DNA of 64,000 bases, taken from the NCBI GenBank assembly GCA_039714535.1, contig JBDLJC010000004.1, positions 1 through 64,000 on the forward strand, given 5' to 3'. Made by a program: the position numbers and the translations under genes. This stretch comes from JAGXFP01 sp039714535. Its GTDB lineage: Bacteria; Desulfobacterota; Desulfobulbia; Desulfobulbales; JAGXFP01. Shown in pieces: positions 51,095 through 60,589 of this stretch. The stretch's first letter is position 1. Each line of letters opens with the position of its first letter. The notes under the pieces were generated by a model. The model did no database searches, was not told the origin of the DNA, and saw only the letters and a list, made by a program, of their open reading frames with translations.

Positions 51095-51183
51095 ACCATC
51101 TGCCGAAGAAAAAGTTACAATATCAAGCGGCTACCAACGGAACTACTGTACAGTTACAAAGTAATTTCTTTATACAATCTATC

Positions 51184-51233
51184 ATGTAGGGGTTGTCCTA
51201 GATAATGAAAATTATTTAGGACAACCCCTACAT
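51184..51233. terminator. Hairpin with 23-bp arms after the beta-helix gene
   Basis: ATGTAGGGGTTGTCCTA with its extension GATAAT (51184-51206) pairs with ATTATTTAGG and on to CCCCTACAT (51211-51233) with one mismatch around a GAAA loop. It begins 10 bases beyond the stop of the gene at 51244 on the minus strand, so a transcription end or mRNA-stabilising hairpin is likely, though no T-tract is present. Confidence 0.7.
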
Positions 51234-51243
51234 TTATGCTGGA

Positions 51244-53748
51244 TTATTCAGTAATTTCTAATTTGAAAAGCTCAAGTGCTGCAGATAATTTCTTCAAATA
51301 GAAATTATCCAATCTCGCATTATTCTCTCGGCCCTTGAATGAGATAGTGTGAGGCCCTGCCTCCAATTGTACGATCAATGGATCAAATTGCGGAGCATCC
51401 ATAGTGCCAGTGCCGCGAGCAGTAACTTCATCTTCCATCCAGACATTATACAGAGCAGGATCCTCGTTTGGATTGAAGTCCCAAACGTCTTGCGAACCAT
51501 TGTCTATTATGACCTGAAATGAATCAGCCAATCGATCTGAACCATAGACATTGGCGATAATTTTATAAGTACCGGGTTCAACAATATTGAAGTTATAATC
51601 AACATATCCAACATAATTGGTAGGCGTTGCAACATAAGCGCCTCCAGATGCCTCCGCAGATAATACAATCTCCATCGGTGCCGTAAGGACTCCGGATTCA
51701 GCTTCGATAAGCCCGGTGCCTCCAGGGACCCTTAAAATATAAAAATAAGCCAATCTAGCATTATTCTCCCGGCCCTTAAATGAGATAGTGTGAGGACCTG
51801 CCTCCAATGGTAGTGTCAATGGATCAAACTGCGGAGCATCCATTGTTCCAGTGCCTCGTCTGGTAACTTCATCTTGCCTCCAGACATTGTAGAGAGCAGG
51901 ATCCTCTTTTGGATTGAAGTCCCAAACGTCTTGCGGACCATTATCTATTATGACCTGAAATGAATCAGCCAATCGATCTGAACCATAAACCTCACCGACA
52001 ATTTTATAAGCACCCGGTTCAACGATATTGAAGCTATAATCAGCGTATCCAACGTAATTGGTGGGTGTTGTGATATAAGAACCTCCTGGAGCATCAGGGG
52101 AAGAGACAATCTGCATCGGTGCCGTTAATGCCCCTGATTCAGCTTTGAAAAACAGAACAGTGCTTGGAAGAACTTCTACTGGTGGCTGCTCAACTGGTGG
52201 CTGCTCAACTGGCTGCTCAACTGTTGATACTGGTACACCATATTCGTAAGCACCTACATCCCATTTAGCACCAACAGGCCTAACAATACTATTAATACTA
52301 CCATTGTAAACACTACCTAAAGAGCCCCCCATGTCTTTCGCTGGCGAAGCCGTGGTGATATTTAATCCGTCGGTATTTGGGGTGATATTAACTCCGTAAG
52401 TTCCTGCGAAACCATTAGGTAGGCTGGAAACGCTTTTCAGCAGGGGATTAGAGGCTAAAGCTGTTGACTCCCACGAACTAAGATTAGATGATTGATAGAT
52501 ATTACCATCTGTAACAAGAGTCCCTCCATCCGGTCGATATAGAATATTATTAGAATGTGCTGTTACTCGATCTGGTGAATTATTAACAAGAGGGGTTTTG
52601 CTGGAAAGCGAATATAATATATTATTTTTGATTTCAAACGTTGTAAATCTTGCTGCACTACTGACTAATATTCCCCCATTAGCGTTTTCAAAAAGGGTAT
52701 TATTATATATTTTGATATCTAAACTTTCCCGTAAATTGCTCTCGAAGTATATTCCACTTCCACCACTGCCAGTATTTCTATTTTTAAAAATTAAATTTCC
52801 ATATATATCAACGCTCATACTGGCAGGCTGGGCAATTCCTATTCCTCCCGTAGCATTATTTGTTACAATATTATATCTTAATTCTATGTTATTAGGCCCT
52901 GGTCTGCTTGGATCGCTTTCAACAAAAATACCTCTTCCATCATTATTGTAAGTAGTACTGTATTCAACTATTGCATTTGTAATTTTATCTTTTAGATGTA
53001 TTCCGTTGCCACGTATGCTGGGACTGTTCCCTCCATTATGTACTTCACATCCTCGCACGAGCACATTTCTGATTTCATGAGTCCCAGTAGTTACTGCATC
53101 ATATATAGAAAGTGCACTCCGTGGTGTATTGAATACAACAGTATTAATAATTTCTACATTTTCTACTGAGGTATCTTTTGTTGCCCCAACTTTGAGTCCA
53201 TAGATACCATAACTAGTCCCTCCGGGATCACCAAAATCATGAATAATGCAATTTTCTATTCTTTTAGTTGCCCCAATCATAGACCCGGCCGATACTGGCC
53301 AATTAACTGTAATCCCACTTATTAATTTATTATTGCCATCAATATCGAAACCTCTGACAACAGTTTCTATAGTCGGATTATCATCATAAAACACAATTAT
53401 TCCAGGGCGATTAGCAGAACCATTATTCCCCAGCATTCTAAAGGTAGCTCGTTGTCCTCCCCCCCAGGAACTTCCATCATAAGTCACACCGCCTTTAACT
53501 GAAAGAAGAGCAGAGCTGCCAGCTTGTGTCCATGTGCCTGAACTATTGAAATATACAACGTCTCCTGCCCGAAGCGTTGCGCTCCCCGACCATCCTGACA
53601 ATCCTGGGCAGTTCCTCCAGGGAGCTTGCTGTGTACCAGCATTGCTATCGCTGCCGGCATTATCCACATAATAAGTTGCAGCCCAGAGAGGTGATATAAG
53701 AGTTGAGTACATGAAAAAAACAAAAATCAGAATCCGTTTTGCATTCAT
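51244..53748 (-). CDS. Exported right-handed beta-helix protein with duplicated C-terminal module
   Basis: An 834-residue secreted protein. Signal peptide NAKRILIFVFFMYSTLISPL, then a beta-helix region (about residues 25-500) that opens with YYVDNAGSDSNAGTQQAPWR and is rich in short repeats such as IYGNLIFKNRNTGSGGSGIY, like polysaccharide lyases and surface glycan-active enzymes. A proline-rich linker (VEQPPVEQPPVEV) leads to two nearly identical modules of about 147 residues (FKAESGALTAPMQIVSSPDA; IEAESGVLTAPMEIVLSAEA), carbohydrate-binding-module-like. The period is 441 bp at DNA level. Start 53748 has GAGGAG upstream; a longer ATG at 53769 is less likely. Could degrade or bind the polysaccharide. 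Confidence 0.83.
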   Translation of the reverse strand: MNAKRILIFVFFMYSTLISPLWAATYYVDNAGSDSNAGTQQAPWRNCPGLSGWSGSATLRAGDVVYFNSSGTWTQAGSSALLSVKGGVTYDGSSWGGGQRATFRMLGNNGSANRPGIIVFYDDNPTIETVVRGFDIDGNNKLISGITVNWPVSAGSMIGATKRIENCIIHDFGDPGGTSYGIYGLKVGATKDTSVENVEIINTVVFNTPRSALSIYDAVTTGTHEIRNVLVRGCEVHNGGNSPSIRGNGIHLKDKITNAIVEYSTTYNNDGRGIFVESDPSRPGPNNIELRYNIVTNNATGGIGIAQPASMSVDIYGNLIFKNRNTGSGGSGIYFESNLRESLDIKIYNNTLFENANGGILVSSAARFTTFEIKNNILYSLSSKTPLVNNSPDRVTAHSNNILYRPDGGTLVTDGNIYQSSNLSSWESTALASNPLLKSVSSLPNGFAGTYGVNITPNTDGLNITTASPAKDMGGSLGSVYNGSINSIVRPVGAKWDVGAYEYGVPVSTVEQPVEQPPVEQPPVEVLPSTVLFFKAESGALTAPMQIVSSPDAPGGSYITTPTNYVGYADYSFNIVEPGAYKIVGEVYGSDRLADSFQVIIDNGPQDVWDFNPKEDPALYNVWRQDEVTRRGTGTMDAPQFDPLTLPLEAGPHTISFKGRENNARLAYFYILRVPGGTGLIEAESGVLTAPMEIVLSAEASGGAYVATPTNYVGYVDYNFNIVEPGTYKIIANVYGSDRLADSFQVIIDNGSQDVWDFNPNEDPALYNVWMEDEVTARGTGTMDAPQFDPLIVQLEAGPHTISFKGRENNARLDNFYLKKLSAALELFKLEITE
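51308..52161. repeat. 441-bp tandem duplication inside the beta-helix gene
   Basis: GAGATAGTGTGAGG occurs at 51341 and again at 51782, a 441-bp (147-codon) offset, and the surrounding bases match closely for most of 51308-51720 against 51749-52161. The length is a multiple of three, so the copies stay in frame. High identity points to recent duplication. Confidence 0.85.
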
Positions 53749-53829
53749 AACCACTCTCCTCATAATCATTACAGGTTACAGGCGCCATTCGCGGCAATGT
53801 ATTACTCTTTTATCCCAAAATAAGTTGGG

Positions 53830-53885
53830 CCAAATCAATCGGCGCAAGGCTGTATTTTTTTCGTATCATGAACAAATCTGATTAT
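53830..53885 (-). promoter_or_regulatory. Partial copy D of the repeated leader element
   Basis: On the minus strand ATACGAAAAAAATACAG, then CCTT and GATTGATTTGGCC, match the first block of copy B (AATACGAAAAAAATACACC, then GATTGACC). The second block is not recognisable. It lies about 80 bases upstream of the start of the beta-helix gene. Confidence 0.4.
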
Positions 53886-53970
53886 TTATATGGCTTACCC
53901 TCTTTGGGCTATTTAGAGCCCAGGAGCCCGCCCGAGCATATCTTTCTGCTTAGAACTCGTCGGCAAATCA

Positions 53971-54122
53971 GAAAAAGAGTTCCAAGCCGATTCGGCAGGT
54001 GGCGGAAGTACTTCGGAGTATCAAAGAGCAACCTTGACAATTGGCGAAAGCAGTTCATGGTGAAAGCGAGAATGCTTTTTCTAATCAGCCTCGCCTGGAC
54101 GATAAGGATTTAGAGATTCGAC
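53971..54122 (+). mobile_element. Remnant of IS3-family transposase OrfA
   Basis: A frameshifted trace reads KESSKPIRQVAE, SKSNLDNWRKQF, then ENAFSNQPRLDDKDLEIRR in shifting frames, the helix-turn-helix part of IS3-type OrfA. It aligns at nucleotide level with the second remnant at 56529 (both contain AAGCC, then ATTCGGCAG). No intact frame, OrfB or IS end was found. Confidence 0.65.
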
Positions 54123-54164
54123 GACATTATTCCTTAAAAAACCCGACCTCTCCGAAGCCCGGTC

Positions 54165-54199
54165 ACGAAACGAGGAGGGTTGGCCACTCCTCGTTTCGT
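54165..54199. terminator. 13-bp hairpin downstream of the lipoprotein gene
   Basis: ACGAAACGAGGAG (54165-54177) pairs perfectly with CTCCTCGTTTCGT (54187-54199) around nine bases. It lies about 50 bases beyond the stop of the minus-strand gene at 54246 and is a plausible transcription end for that gene. Confidence 0.65.
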
Positions 54200-54245
54200 C
54201 TGAATAGCCGAAGCTTTTTTTGATGGTCTTTTAGCACGAATTTTA

Positions 54246-55991
54246 TCAATTCCCAGCATGAACGTTATCAAAGAAAGCCCGAATAAATGCTTCTTCTCCA
54301 AATGTGTCAGTTCCTTGGGTAGCCGTACTTAATCTCACCGCAGAGAATTCTGTTGAAGCAAATTCTGTAATGGTTGACAAATCTACTGAAAGTGTCTCTG
54401 TGCCATCCAGAGTTATGTCAAACACTCCGTTGCCCCGGTACTCGATTTTCATGTGATACGCCTGGTCCTTTACAACGGGCGAGGTGAAGCTCAGATTATC
54501 ATTCGCTATAGTGTACTTTGAAGTGCAGGAAGAATCTTGGCATCCCGCCGCGAGCATTTCAGCTGTAACCCCCAGAGAGTCCTCTTTCAACGAGGCTCGA
54601 ATCACAAAGAAATTCGTGTAATCATTTTCATTCACACCGGGAGGCCGGAATTCCATATCGAGTAGCGCGTAAACTTGCGCGGGGTTGCCGCCGGAGTCAA
54701 CAACAAACGTCGCCGGATCTAATGTGATATCAGCTTCGACAACTTCGGCGCCGTTGAGGATTATGCCATAATTGGAACGAAGGTCTGTGGTGTTGTTAAA
54801 TCGGTTATCGGCGCTAAGATCATCCACAAACCCCTGGCCACTCTCCAGAACAAGCCTGCCGTTTTCTACCTGCCGTCTTCCGTTGGTCTTTTTCCAGAAA
54901 GAACCGTCCAGGTAGTTGCCGCTGTCGAAATTATCAGACAGGAGCCCATCTATTACATTGTCAACGGTCACAATCATTTCGGCCTGATCATCCGGGTTTG
55001 ACAAGGCTATCTGTACACCAAGGTATTTTTCGGGCTTGGTGGGGACAGCGGCAGCGATAGTTGCACCCGCCGCCACCGGATCAAAGTACATAGGAGGGTC
55101 GTTGTTCAACTGGAAGGTGAACTGCCCGGGACCGGGGGCCAAGATGCTGTTCCAATCAATCAAAAGAGTTGCGGTAGAGTTTAGCGAAGCTGTCCCCAGT
55201 GGGACGCCTCCGCTGTCGCCAACTGTGAGGTATTCGACAGAGTCCGCCGTATTGCAGTCATCGTTTAAACACCGGAAGACCATATAAGAAGCCTGGGTAC
55301 CGCTCCAGATTATCGCGGCGTTAACGTCACCGGTACGGTTGCCAGGCGCCTCACCATCCGTGGCCGTATGATAACCGCAACTCTGTAGCCGCGTACGGAA
55401 AACCCCATTACCCGTGCCGGTTAAAACAGTGTCCATGATCGTGAAATCAGCGGAAAGCTTTCCACAGCCAGTATCCATTAACGGCAGGTGATTGAAAGCG
55501 TATTCACCAGCAGATGCCAGGTTGAATTGCAGCTGGCCGCCGACAAGTTTTCGGTCATGCGCTCCGCTCGAGTGCCAATAACCTGAATTCAGCGCCACAC
55601 TGTCAAATGTCTCGTTAATTGTGGTAAGGCAGCTCACCTGCACATCTGTTATGTCTCCCCCGTTTACCATTCTGTTGCCACCGTTGACTACTTCACAAGT
55701 CTGCGCCGGAGAGGTGGGCTGGGACAGGATGGTTATGTCACAGGAGGTTCCATCCTTGACACGTGTAGGAAACCTGAACGTTCCGTTCGCAGTAACTACA
55801 AGATCATCTGTTCCGTTGTTTTGCAAAACCACCGTGCCAAGCAAACCGGTTGTCGTCCCCTTTATACTGGAGCTGGAGGTAGATGCCGGGGAAGCCCCCG
55901 AAGAACCACCGCCAGAACACCCAGTATATGCTACCAATGCCAGGGTAAGCAGCAGTCCAGTGCAAATCAAATGTTCTTGTTTTTTTTTCAT
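54246..55991 (-). CDS. Probable surface lipoprotein with two concanavalin-like domains
   Basis: A 581-residue exported protein. The signal sequence (HLICTGLLLTLALVAYTGCS) ends in a lipoprotein-type cysteine, followed by a Gly/Ser linker and an Ig-like unit of a form common in Proteobacteria (TGLLGTVVLQNNGTDDLVVT, then GTFRFPTRVKDGTSCDITIL). Two domains with jelly-roll-like sequence follow (from LTTINETFDSVALNSGYWHS; from LSDNFDSGNYLDGSFWKK), both probably binding glycans. The start at 55991 has GGGAGGGAG upstream; ATG 56033 is a longer alternative without such a site. Not assigned to a named family. Confidence 0.72.
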   Translation of the reverse strand: MKKKQEHLICTGLLLTLALVAYTGCSGGGSSGASPASTSSSSIKGTTTGLLGTVVLQNNGTDDLVVTANGTFRFPTRVKDGTSCDITILSQPTSPAQTCEVVNGGNRMVNGGDITDVQVSCLTTINETFDSVALNSGYWHSSGAHDRKLVGGQLQFNLASAGEYAFNHLPLMDTGCGKLSADFTIMDTVLTGTGNGVFRTRLQSCGYHTATDGEAPGNRTGDVNAAIIWSGTQASYMVFRCLNDDCNTADSVEYLTVGDSGGVPLGTASLNSTATLLIDWNSILAPGPGQFTFQLNNDPPMYFDPVAAGATIAAAVPTKPEKYLGVQIALSNPDDQAEMIVTVDNVIDGLLSDNFDSGNYLDGSFWKKTNGRRQVENGRLVLESGQGFVDDLSADNRFNNTTDLRSNYGIILNGAEVVEADITLDPATFVVDSGGNPAQVYALLDMEFRPPGVNENDYTNFFVIRASLKEDSLGVTAEMLAAGCQDSSCTSKYTIANDNLSFTSPVVKDQAYHMKIEYRGNGVFDITLDGTETLSVDLSTITEFASTEFSAVRLSTATQGTDTFGEEAFIRAFFDNVHAGN

Positions 55992-56247
55992 GTCTCCCTC
56001 CCTTCCTTTTTTTTGAATAATCCCCTTGCTCATTCCAAATCACCTTTTATAGTACGTGAATCATCATCTTCAACAAGCTGTGCATCATCACCTCATCCTC
56101 CTTTATACAAGAGCTACCCCACCGCGCCGACTATGCACTCCACCGAGCTTCTTACACCGTGATGACACGCCCGCTCCGAACACAGCGCCGGTAGAGGCCG
56201 ATCGACTACTACTGTTGACATTCTGCCCTAGTATCATCTTCTTCCTT

Positions 56248-56434
56248 CATTTCCTTCTGATGTTGATTCCAAGAAAAAACGGTCATTTCTGTCCGCCAAC
56301 TACACTCAGAAGCGCCTCTTATGTCTATGCTCACAAAAAAAGAGTCGCTCGGTCAATCAGCTAAAAGGTGTATTTTTTTCGTATTTGTGGATCTGGTTTC
56401 AAGAAAAAATGTAAGCTTTCTAGCCTAAGAACTA
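56248..56434 (-). promoter_or_regulatory. Copy B of the repeated polysaccharide-gene leader element
   Basis: Read on the minus strand: TAGTTCTTAGGCTAG, TTTTTTCTTGAAACC, AATACGAAAAAAATACACC, TTTAGCTGATTGACCGAGCG, TTGTGAGCATAGACATAAG, GTTGGCGGACAGAAATGACC, ending ATCAGAAGGAAATG at 56248. It is the longest copy and aligns with A and C. The following ATG opens only a 13-codon frame, so here the element seems to be the far-upstream leader of the lipoprotein gene at 55991. Confidence 0.55.
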
Positions 56435-56528
56435 ATCTTTGGGGAGCACTGGGATGATTATCATCCTGCCTCGCATCGTTGGACACCCTGTTTATCGGTT
56501 ATAATGCCGAAACAAGATGAACGACATG

Positions 56529-56665
56529 CGGGGGAAAAATGATACCAGAGAGTTTAAAATCAGAGCAATTCAGCTAATGAAAGAAAGTGCCAAGCCAATT
56601 CGGCAGTTGGCGGAGGAATTCTGGGGTATCAGAGAACAACCTTTACAATCGACGGAAGGATAATC
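56529..56665 (+). mobile_element. Remnant of IS3-family transposase OrfA
   Basis: One frame starts at ATG 56526 with MRGKN, then DTREFKIRAIQLMKESAKPI and RQLAEEFWGIREQPLQ before a stop: the N-terminal helix-turn-helix of an IS3-type OrfA, broken after about 45 residues. It is homologous to the remnant at 53971. No complementary OrfB was found. Confidence 0.65.
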
Positions 56666-57071
56666 CTCCCATTTTCAACAGGTGTTAAAAGTTGAGAACT
56701 AAGGAACGAGTGGAGATCATAATCGCATGAAATTCCAGTTAGATTAATGGTAACACCGCGCATCCTAGAATTTCTATGCCATAGCCGTGCCTGCCCCTGC
56801 ATGGCAGATAGCCGATTTACGGTTGCAAATTATCGAGACAGCTTTAACTGCGGATACAAATCCGGTTTCCAGATGGCCAACATCACCTTTTTCCCTGGAA
56901 AGACCGGAATAAACGCAAAGTTTATGCCCTTTTTGCTTTCTAATCCCCTTTTTTTGTTATAGCCTTTTTAATAGTCAAAAAAGACATATACAAGCCAGAC
57001 GTACCTAACAGAATCAACGGCGAAAAAGTTATTTCAAGGTCAGACCTCACTCCATATAAAACGGTTCTATT

Positions 57072-58079
57072 ATGAAAAAAATACTCATCACTGGCGGAGC
57101 GGGCTTTATCGGCTCTTTTCTGAGCAAGAAATTGCTTTCTTCGGGCTTTGAAGTTGTCGGGATTGATAATCTGAACGACTATTATGACCCTGCCTTGAAA
57201 CAATCAAGATTGGACCAGTTATGCCCGGAACCAAATTACACTTTCATAAAAATGGATCTGGCGGATCGCACGGCCATGGAGCAGTTGTTTACCGATCATC
57301 ATTTTAATGGCGTAGTGAATATGGCGGCTCAGGCAGGAGTCCGGTATTCCTTAACAAACCCCCATGCCTATACTGATTCTAATCTTCTTGGTTTTGTCAA
57401 TGTCCTGGAAGGTTGTCGTCATAGCAAGGTGGAACACCTGGTCTTTGCCTCATCAAGTTCTGTTTATGGCGGCAACACATCTATGCCTTTTTCAGTTCAT
57501 GACAATGTAGACCACCCTCTTTCCCTTTATGCCGCCACCAAGAAATCAAACGAACTGATGGCCCATGCCTACAGCCACCTCTACGGCCTGCCAACAACCG
57601 GGTTACGCTTCTTTACAGTGTATGGCCCCTGGGGACGACCGGACATGGCCTATTTTCTCTTTACCAAGGCTATTCTGGCCGGAAAACCAATCAATATCTT
57701 CAATAATGGTGAGATGAAAAGAGATTTTACCTATATTGACGATATTGTTGAAGGTGTTGCCCGGATCATCCAGCAACCACCTGCCGCCAACCCATTATGG
57801 AACAAAGCTGATCCAGACTCTGCTACCAGCTGGGCTCCGTATCATATTTACAATATCGGCAATAACCAGGTGGAGACTCTCATGCATTTCATTGAGGTTC
57901 TGGAGGATTGCTTAGGGAAAAAGGCAACCAAAAACTTCCTGCCCATGCAAGATGGCGATGTTGCAGCGACCTATGCAAATATTGATGAACTGGTTCGTGA
58001 TTTTAAATTCAAACCAGCGACCAGAATAGAATCAGGTCTGGGAAATTTTGTTAAGTGGTATCGGGGGTATTACGGATGA
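57072..58079 (+). CDS. NAD-dependent epimerase, probably UDP-glucuronate 4-epimerase
   Basis: Short-chain dehydrogenase-type sugar-nucleotide epimerase, 335 residues, the typical length of UDP-glucuronate 4-epimerases. [19 protein letters not shown] is the NAD-binding start, [20 protein letters not shown] is a hallmark of the GlcA/GalA epimerase group, [10 protein letters not shown] and the catalytic YAATK follow, and [19 protein letters not shown] supplies the substrate region. Its last bases overlap ugd as ATGA. Together the two genes would turn UDP-glucose into UDP-glucuronate and UDP-galacturonate. Confidence 0.92.
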   Translation: MKKILITGGAGFIGSFLSKKLLSSGFEVVGIDNLNDYYDPALKQSRLDQLCPEPNYTFIKMDLADRTAMEQLFTDHHFNGVVNMAAQAGVRYSLTNPHAYTDSNLLGFVNVLEGCRHSKVEHLVFASSSSVYGGNTSMPFSVHDNVDHPLSLYAATKKSNELMAHAYSHLYGLPTTGLRFFTVYGPWGRPDMAYFLFTKAILAGKPINIFNNGEMKRDFTYIDDIVEGVARIIQQPPAANPLWNKADPDSATSWAPYHIYNIGNNQVETLMHFIEVLEDCLGKKATKNFLPMQDGDVAATYANIDELVRDFKFKPATRIESGLGNFVKWYRGYYG

Positions 58080-59383
58080 ATATTACAATGATCGGCACAG
58101 GCTATGTCGGCCTGGTCAGCGGCGCCTGTTTTGCGGAGTTAGGCCACAACGTCACCTGCATGGACAAGGATGGCGCCAAGATCAACCGACTGCTGGCTGG
58201 CGAAATCCCTATCTATGAACCGGGGCTCGACACCCTGGTCAAAACAAACATCGAAGGCCAGCGGCTACATTTCACCACCGATCTGGAGGCCGCAATAGCC
58301 GAGACCCAGGCGGTCTTTATCGCCGTCGGCACCCCATCCTCCCGGCGCGGTGACGGCTATGCCGATCTTAGTTACATCTATGCTGCGGCCAAAGAACTGG
58401 CCTGCTGCCTCAAGGATTACACGGTTATCGTGGACAAAAGTACTGTGCCGGTCGGCACTGCCCGGCAGATCCACCGGATCATTACCGAAACTAACCCTGA
58501 TGCCGATTTTGACGTGGCCTCGAATCCGGAGTTCCTCCGGGAGGGTGCCGCCATCAATGATTTCATGCGACCAGACCGGATCATCCTAGGTACAGATTCT
58601 GACCGGGCCCTGGAAATCCTCAAGGAGATTTACGACCCTCTCTACCTATTCTCCACCCCGTTTGTCACCACCAACCTGGAAACAGCAGAACTGACCAAGT
58701 ATGCCGCAAATGCATTCCTGGCGGTGAAGATCAGCTTCATTAACGAGATGGCCAACCTCTGTGAGTCTGTTAATGCCAATGTCATTGACCTCGCCAAAGG
58801 TATGGGGCTGGATGGCCGAATCAGCAGTAAGTTTCTCCATCCCGGCCCCGGTTACGGAGGGTCATGCTTTCCCAAAGATACTCTGGCCCTGCTTCGCACC
58901 GCGCAAGAACACGGGGTCGCCTCCCGACTGGTGGAAGCCGGGGTAGAGGCAAACAACTCCCAGAAGGCCAGAATGGTCAAGAAGATCAGGGATGCCCTGG
59001 GCGGCAGCGAGGCCGGCAAGACCATCGGCGTACTGGGCCTGACCTTCAAACCGGAAACCGACGATCTCCGCGATTCCCCAGCCTTATCTATTCTGCCGCC
59101 ACTGTTTGAGAAAGGGGCAAAGATCCAAGCCCACGATCCGCAGGGAATGGAAGAAGCCGAGAAGTTATTCCCTGATTTCACCTATGTTGCCAACAGTTAC
59201 GAAGCGGCTACCGGAGCCGATGCCTTGGTGCTGATGACCGAGTGGAACCAGTACCGGGCCTTAGACCTCGGTCGGATCAAAACAGCAATGAATAAACCGA
59301 TCTTCATCGATCTTAGAAATGTGTATGACCCAAATAAAATGAAAGACGCTGGTTTTCAATATTTCGGCGTGGGCAGAAATTGA
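58076..59383 (+). CDS. ugd: UDP-glucose 6-dehydrogenase
   Basis: Oxidises UDP-glucose twice to UDP-glucuronate, using NAD. The N-terminal Rossmann loop is [20 protein letters not shown], the central helix region is [17 protein letters not shown], and the catalytic cysteine lies in [17 protein letters not shown]. The C-terminal domain includes [19 protein letters not shown]. The 435-residue length is normal. It starts inside the epimerase stop (ATGA). It provides uronate for the exopolysaccharide and a carboxyl group that the ATP-grasp enzyme could amidate. Confidence 0.95.
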   Translation: MNITMIGTGYVGLVSGACFAELGHNVTCMDKDGAKINRLLAGEIPIYEPGLDTLVKTNIEGQRLHFTTDLEAAIAETQAVFIAVGTPSSRRGDGYADLSYIYAAAKELACCLKDYTVIVDKSTVPVGTARQIHRIITETNPDADFDVASNPEFLREGAAINDFMRPDRIILGTDSDRALEILKEIYDPLYLFSTPFVTTNLETAELTKYAANAFLAVKISFINEMANLCESVNANVIDLAKGMGLDGRISSKFLHPGPGYGGSCFPKDTLALLRTAQEHGVASRLVEAGVEANNSQKARMVKKIRDALGGSEAGKTIGVLGLTFKPETDDLRDSPALSILPPLFEKGAKIQAHDPQGMEEAEKLFPDFTYVANSYEAATGADALVLMTEWNQYRALDLGRIKTAMNKPIFIDLRNVYDPNKMKDAGFQYFGVGRN

Positions 59384-59678
59384 TGGTCATATTGTTCTTG
59401 TCATCAGACCGTGTTTGATCTGGGCTTTAATGCCTTTCCTTCTGATTAATGTGAATTTTCACTCATAAATTCCCTGAGTATATATGCAAGACTTTCTGAG
59501 TTCATGTAGGGGGGTGTGGGGGATGGAACCAAACAGGATAAGGAAAGAAAGTTTGAAAGGTTGTGATTTTGTTGAATAAAATTAAGTTTTGGTTGAAAAA
59601 TAGTTGCTTGGAACCAAAACTGTTTAAATGGGTTTAAAATTATAAAAATGACGCGAGGTTTGAAACCATCCTCTGTGT
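59384..59678. other. Convergent intergenic region, no gene seen
   Basis: AT-rich spacer between ugd (+) and the cohesin-like lipoprotein gene (-), containing a G-rich patch (GTAGGGGGGTGTGGGGGATG near 59506). No clear terminator hairpin was found. Confidence 0.4.
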
Positions 59679-60245
59679 TTATTTAGAAACCGTAAAAACG
59701 CCATCTTTTTTAGTCCAATCTGGATGATCATCATCGAACGCTGTCTGCACAAATGGAAGTGTCGTGTTGCTATCCTGCAAAACCTCGAAAGTCACAGTCG
59801 CTAAAACCCCGCTTGATCCCTGGGGGAGATATATAGTGCTATCGAGTGTGTAAAATTCAAGTTCGATGGCAGACCAACCGGAACCAGACAGATTGAGGGT
59901 TTTTAAGTCAAAACCGTAACTGCTCATAAATTGATCATCTGCCAATACAGTATAACGCTCGACCACCGCCGGATCATATTCAAATCTAACAATCAGATTT
60001 GAGATATCATCAGGGGTGTTATTAAGCTCAATAGTAGTAGAGGCGAAGCGGTCGGCGACGTTGCCGGAAAAGTCGCAAATCACGATATTCTCACTAGCCC
60101 CACAGGTTGTCGTATCCCCTGTTGTGTCTCCAGCGGTAGCCCCTGTCGTATCTCCTGTTGTTGTACCCCCTTCAACCGGCCCACCGCAGGCTTGCAGCGA
60201 GGCTAATAAAAAAATGGCCAACAAAATGCTGGATATGGTTTTCAT
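59679..60245 (-). CDS. Lipoprotein with cohesin-like domain
   Basis: A 188-residue lipoprotein: signal sequence KTISSILLAIFLLASLQACG with an LQAC lipobox, a threonine/glycine-rich linker (TTTGDTTGATAGDTTGDTTT), then a beta-sandwich of about 130 residues with VRFEYDPAVVERYTVLADD and SSGVLATVTFEVLQD, the pattern of cohesin or cohesin-like scaffolding domains. AAGGAG is six bases before the ATG at 60245. It could hold the dockerin-bearing protein from 18183 at the outer membrane; that pairing is inference only. Confidence 0.65.
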   Translation of the reverse strand: MKTISSILLAIFLLASLQACGGPVEGGTTTGDTTGATAGDTTGDTTTCGASENIVICDFSGNVADRFASTTIELNNTPDDISNLIVRFEYDPAVVERYTVLADDQFMSSYGFDLKTLNLSGSGWSAIELEFYTLDSTIYLPQGSSGVLATVTFEVLQDSNTTLPFVQTAFDDDHPDWTKKDGVFTVSK

Positions 60246-60589
60246 GGGCATCTCCTTATGGTTGTAGCGGTTAAATTAAGATAGGCTAAAAAAGGACGTT
60301 AGTCGAGGCATTTAACAGTTTGGTTCTGCCGCGCCACAGCTAAAGCCGCTTGTGGACAGGGTTTGTAGATAGTGAGAAAAAAATATTTTTCCGACAATCG
60401 GCGTAGCGAGAGCGAAAAAGGGTGTGCATGGTATATGGAACTCCTGCGATAGTTTGTTTGGCTCTAAGTATATTGTTTGTTGGTGTCGTTTTGCGGGGGT
60501 ACTAACTTATATATAGGCAAACGGGTAAATGATTTTCCCGTCGGGACTCCTAGCCCGTTGTTCTGGGGCCAACTTAACGACTATCCGCT
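60246..60589. other. Spacer expected to contain the left end of the Mu-like prophage
   Basis: The host lipoprotein gene ends its promoter side here and the phage repressor begins at 60590, so the phage-host junction should fall within these 344 bases. I could not place the terminal TG dinucleotide or the transposase-binding repeats. Confidence 0.45.

Larger units (their letters stand above)
53749..54245. other. Intergenic region between surface-protein genes
   Basis: Nearly 500 bases between two minus-strand genes. It holds a partial copy of the leader element (53830-53885), an IS3 OrfA remnant (53971-54122) and a strong hairpin (54165-54199). No intact gene is present. Confidence 0.6.
55992..57071. 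other. 1.1-kb intergenic region with leader copy and IS remnant
   Basis: The stretch holds the minus-strand leader copy (56248-56434) and an IS3 OrfA remnant (56529-56665). Short open frames elsewhere lack ribosome-binding sites and resemble nothing known. It separates the divergent lipoprotein and epimerase genes. Confidence 0.55.

Noticed and set aside
56056..56364. 102-codon frame on the + strand
   Set aside because: It covers the leader-element copy on the other strand and has low-complexity Ser/Thr/Pro content; no start signal.
59506..59525. G-rich patch as a G-quadruplex
   Set aside because: The G runs (GGGGGG, GTG, GGGGG) do not give four well-spaced triplets; not convincing.
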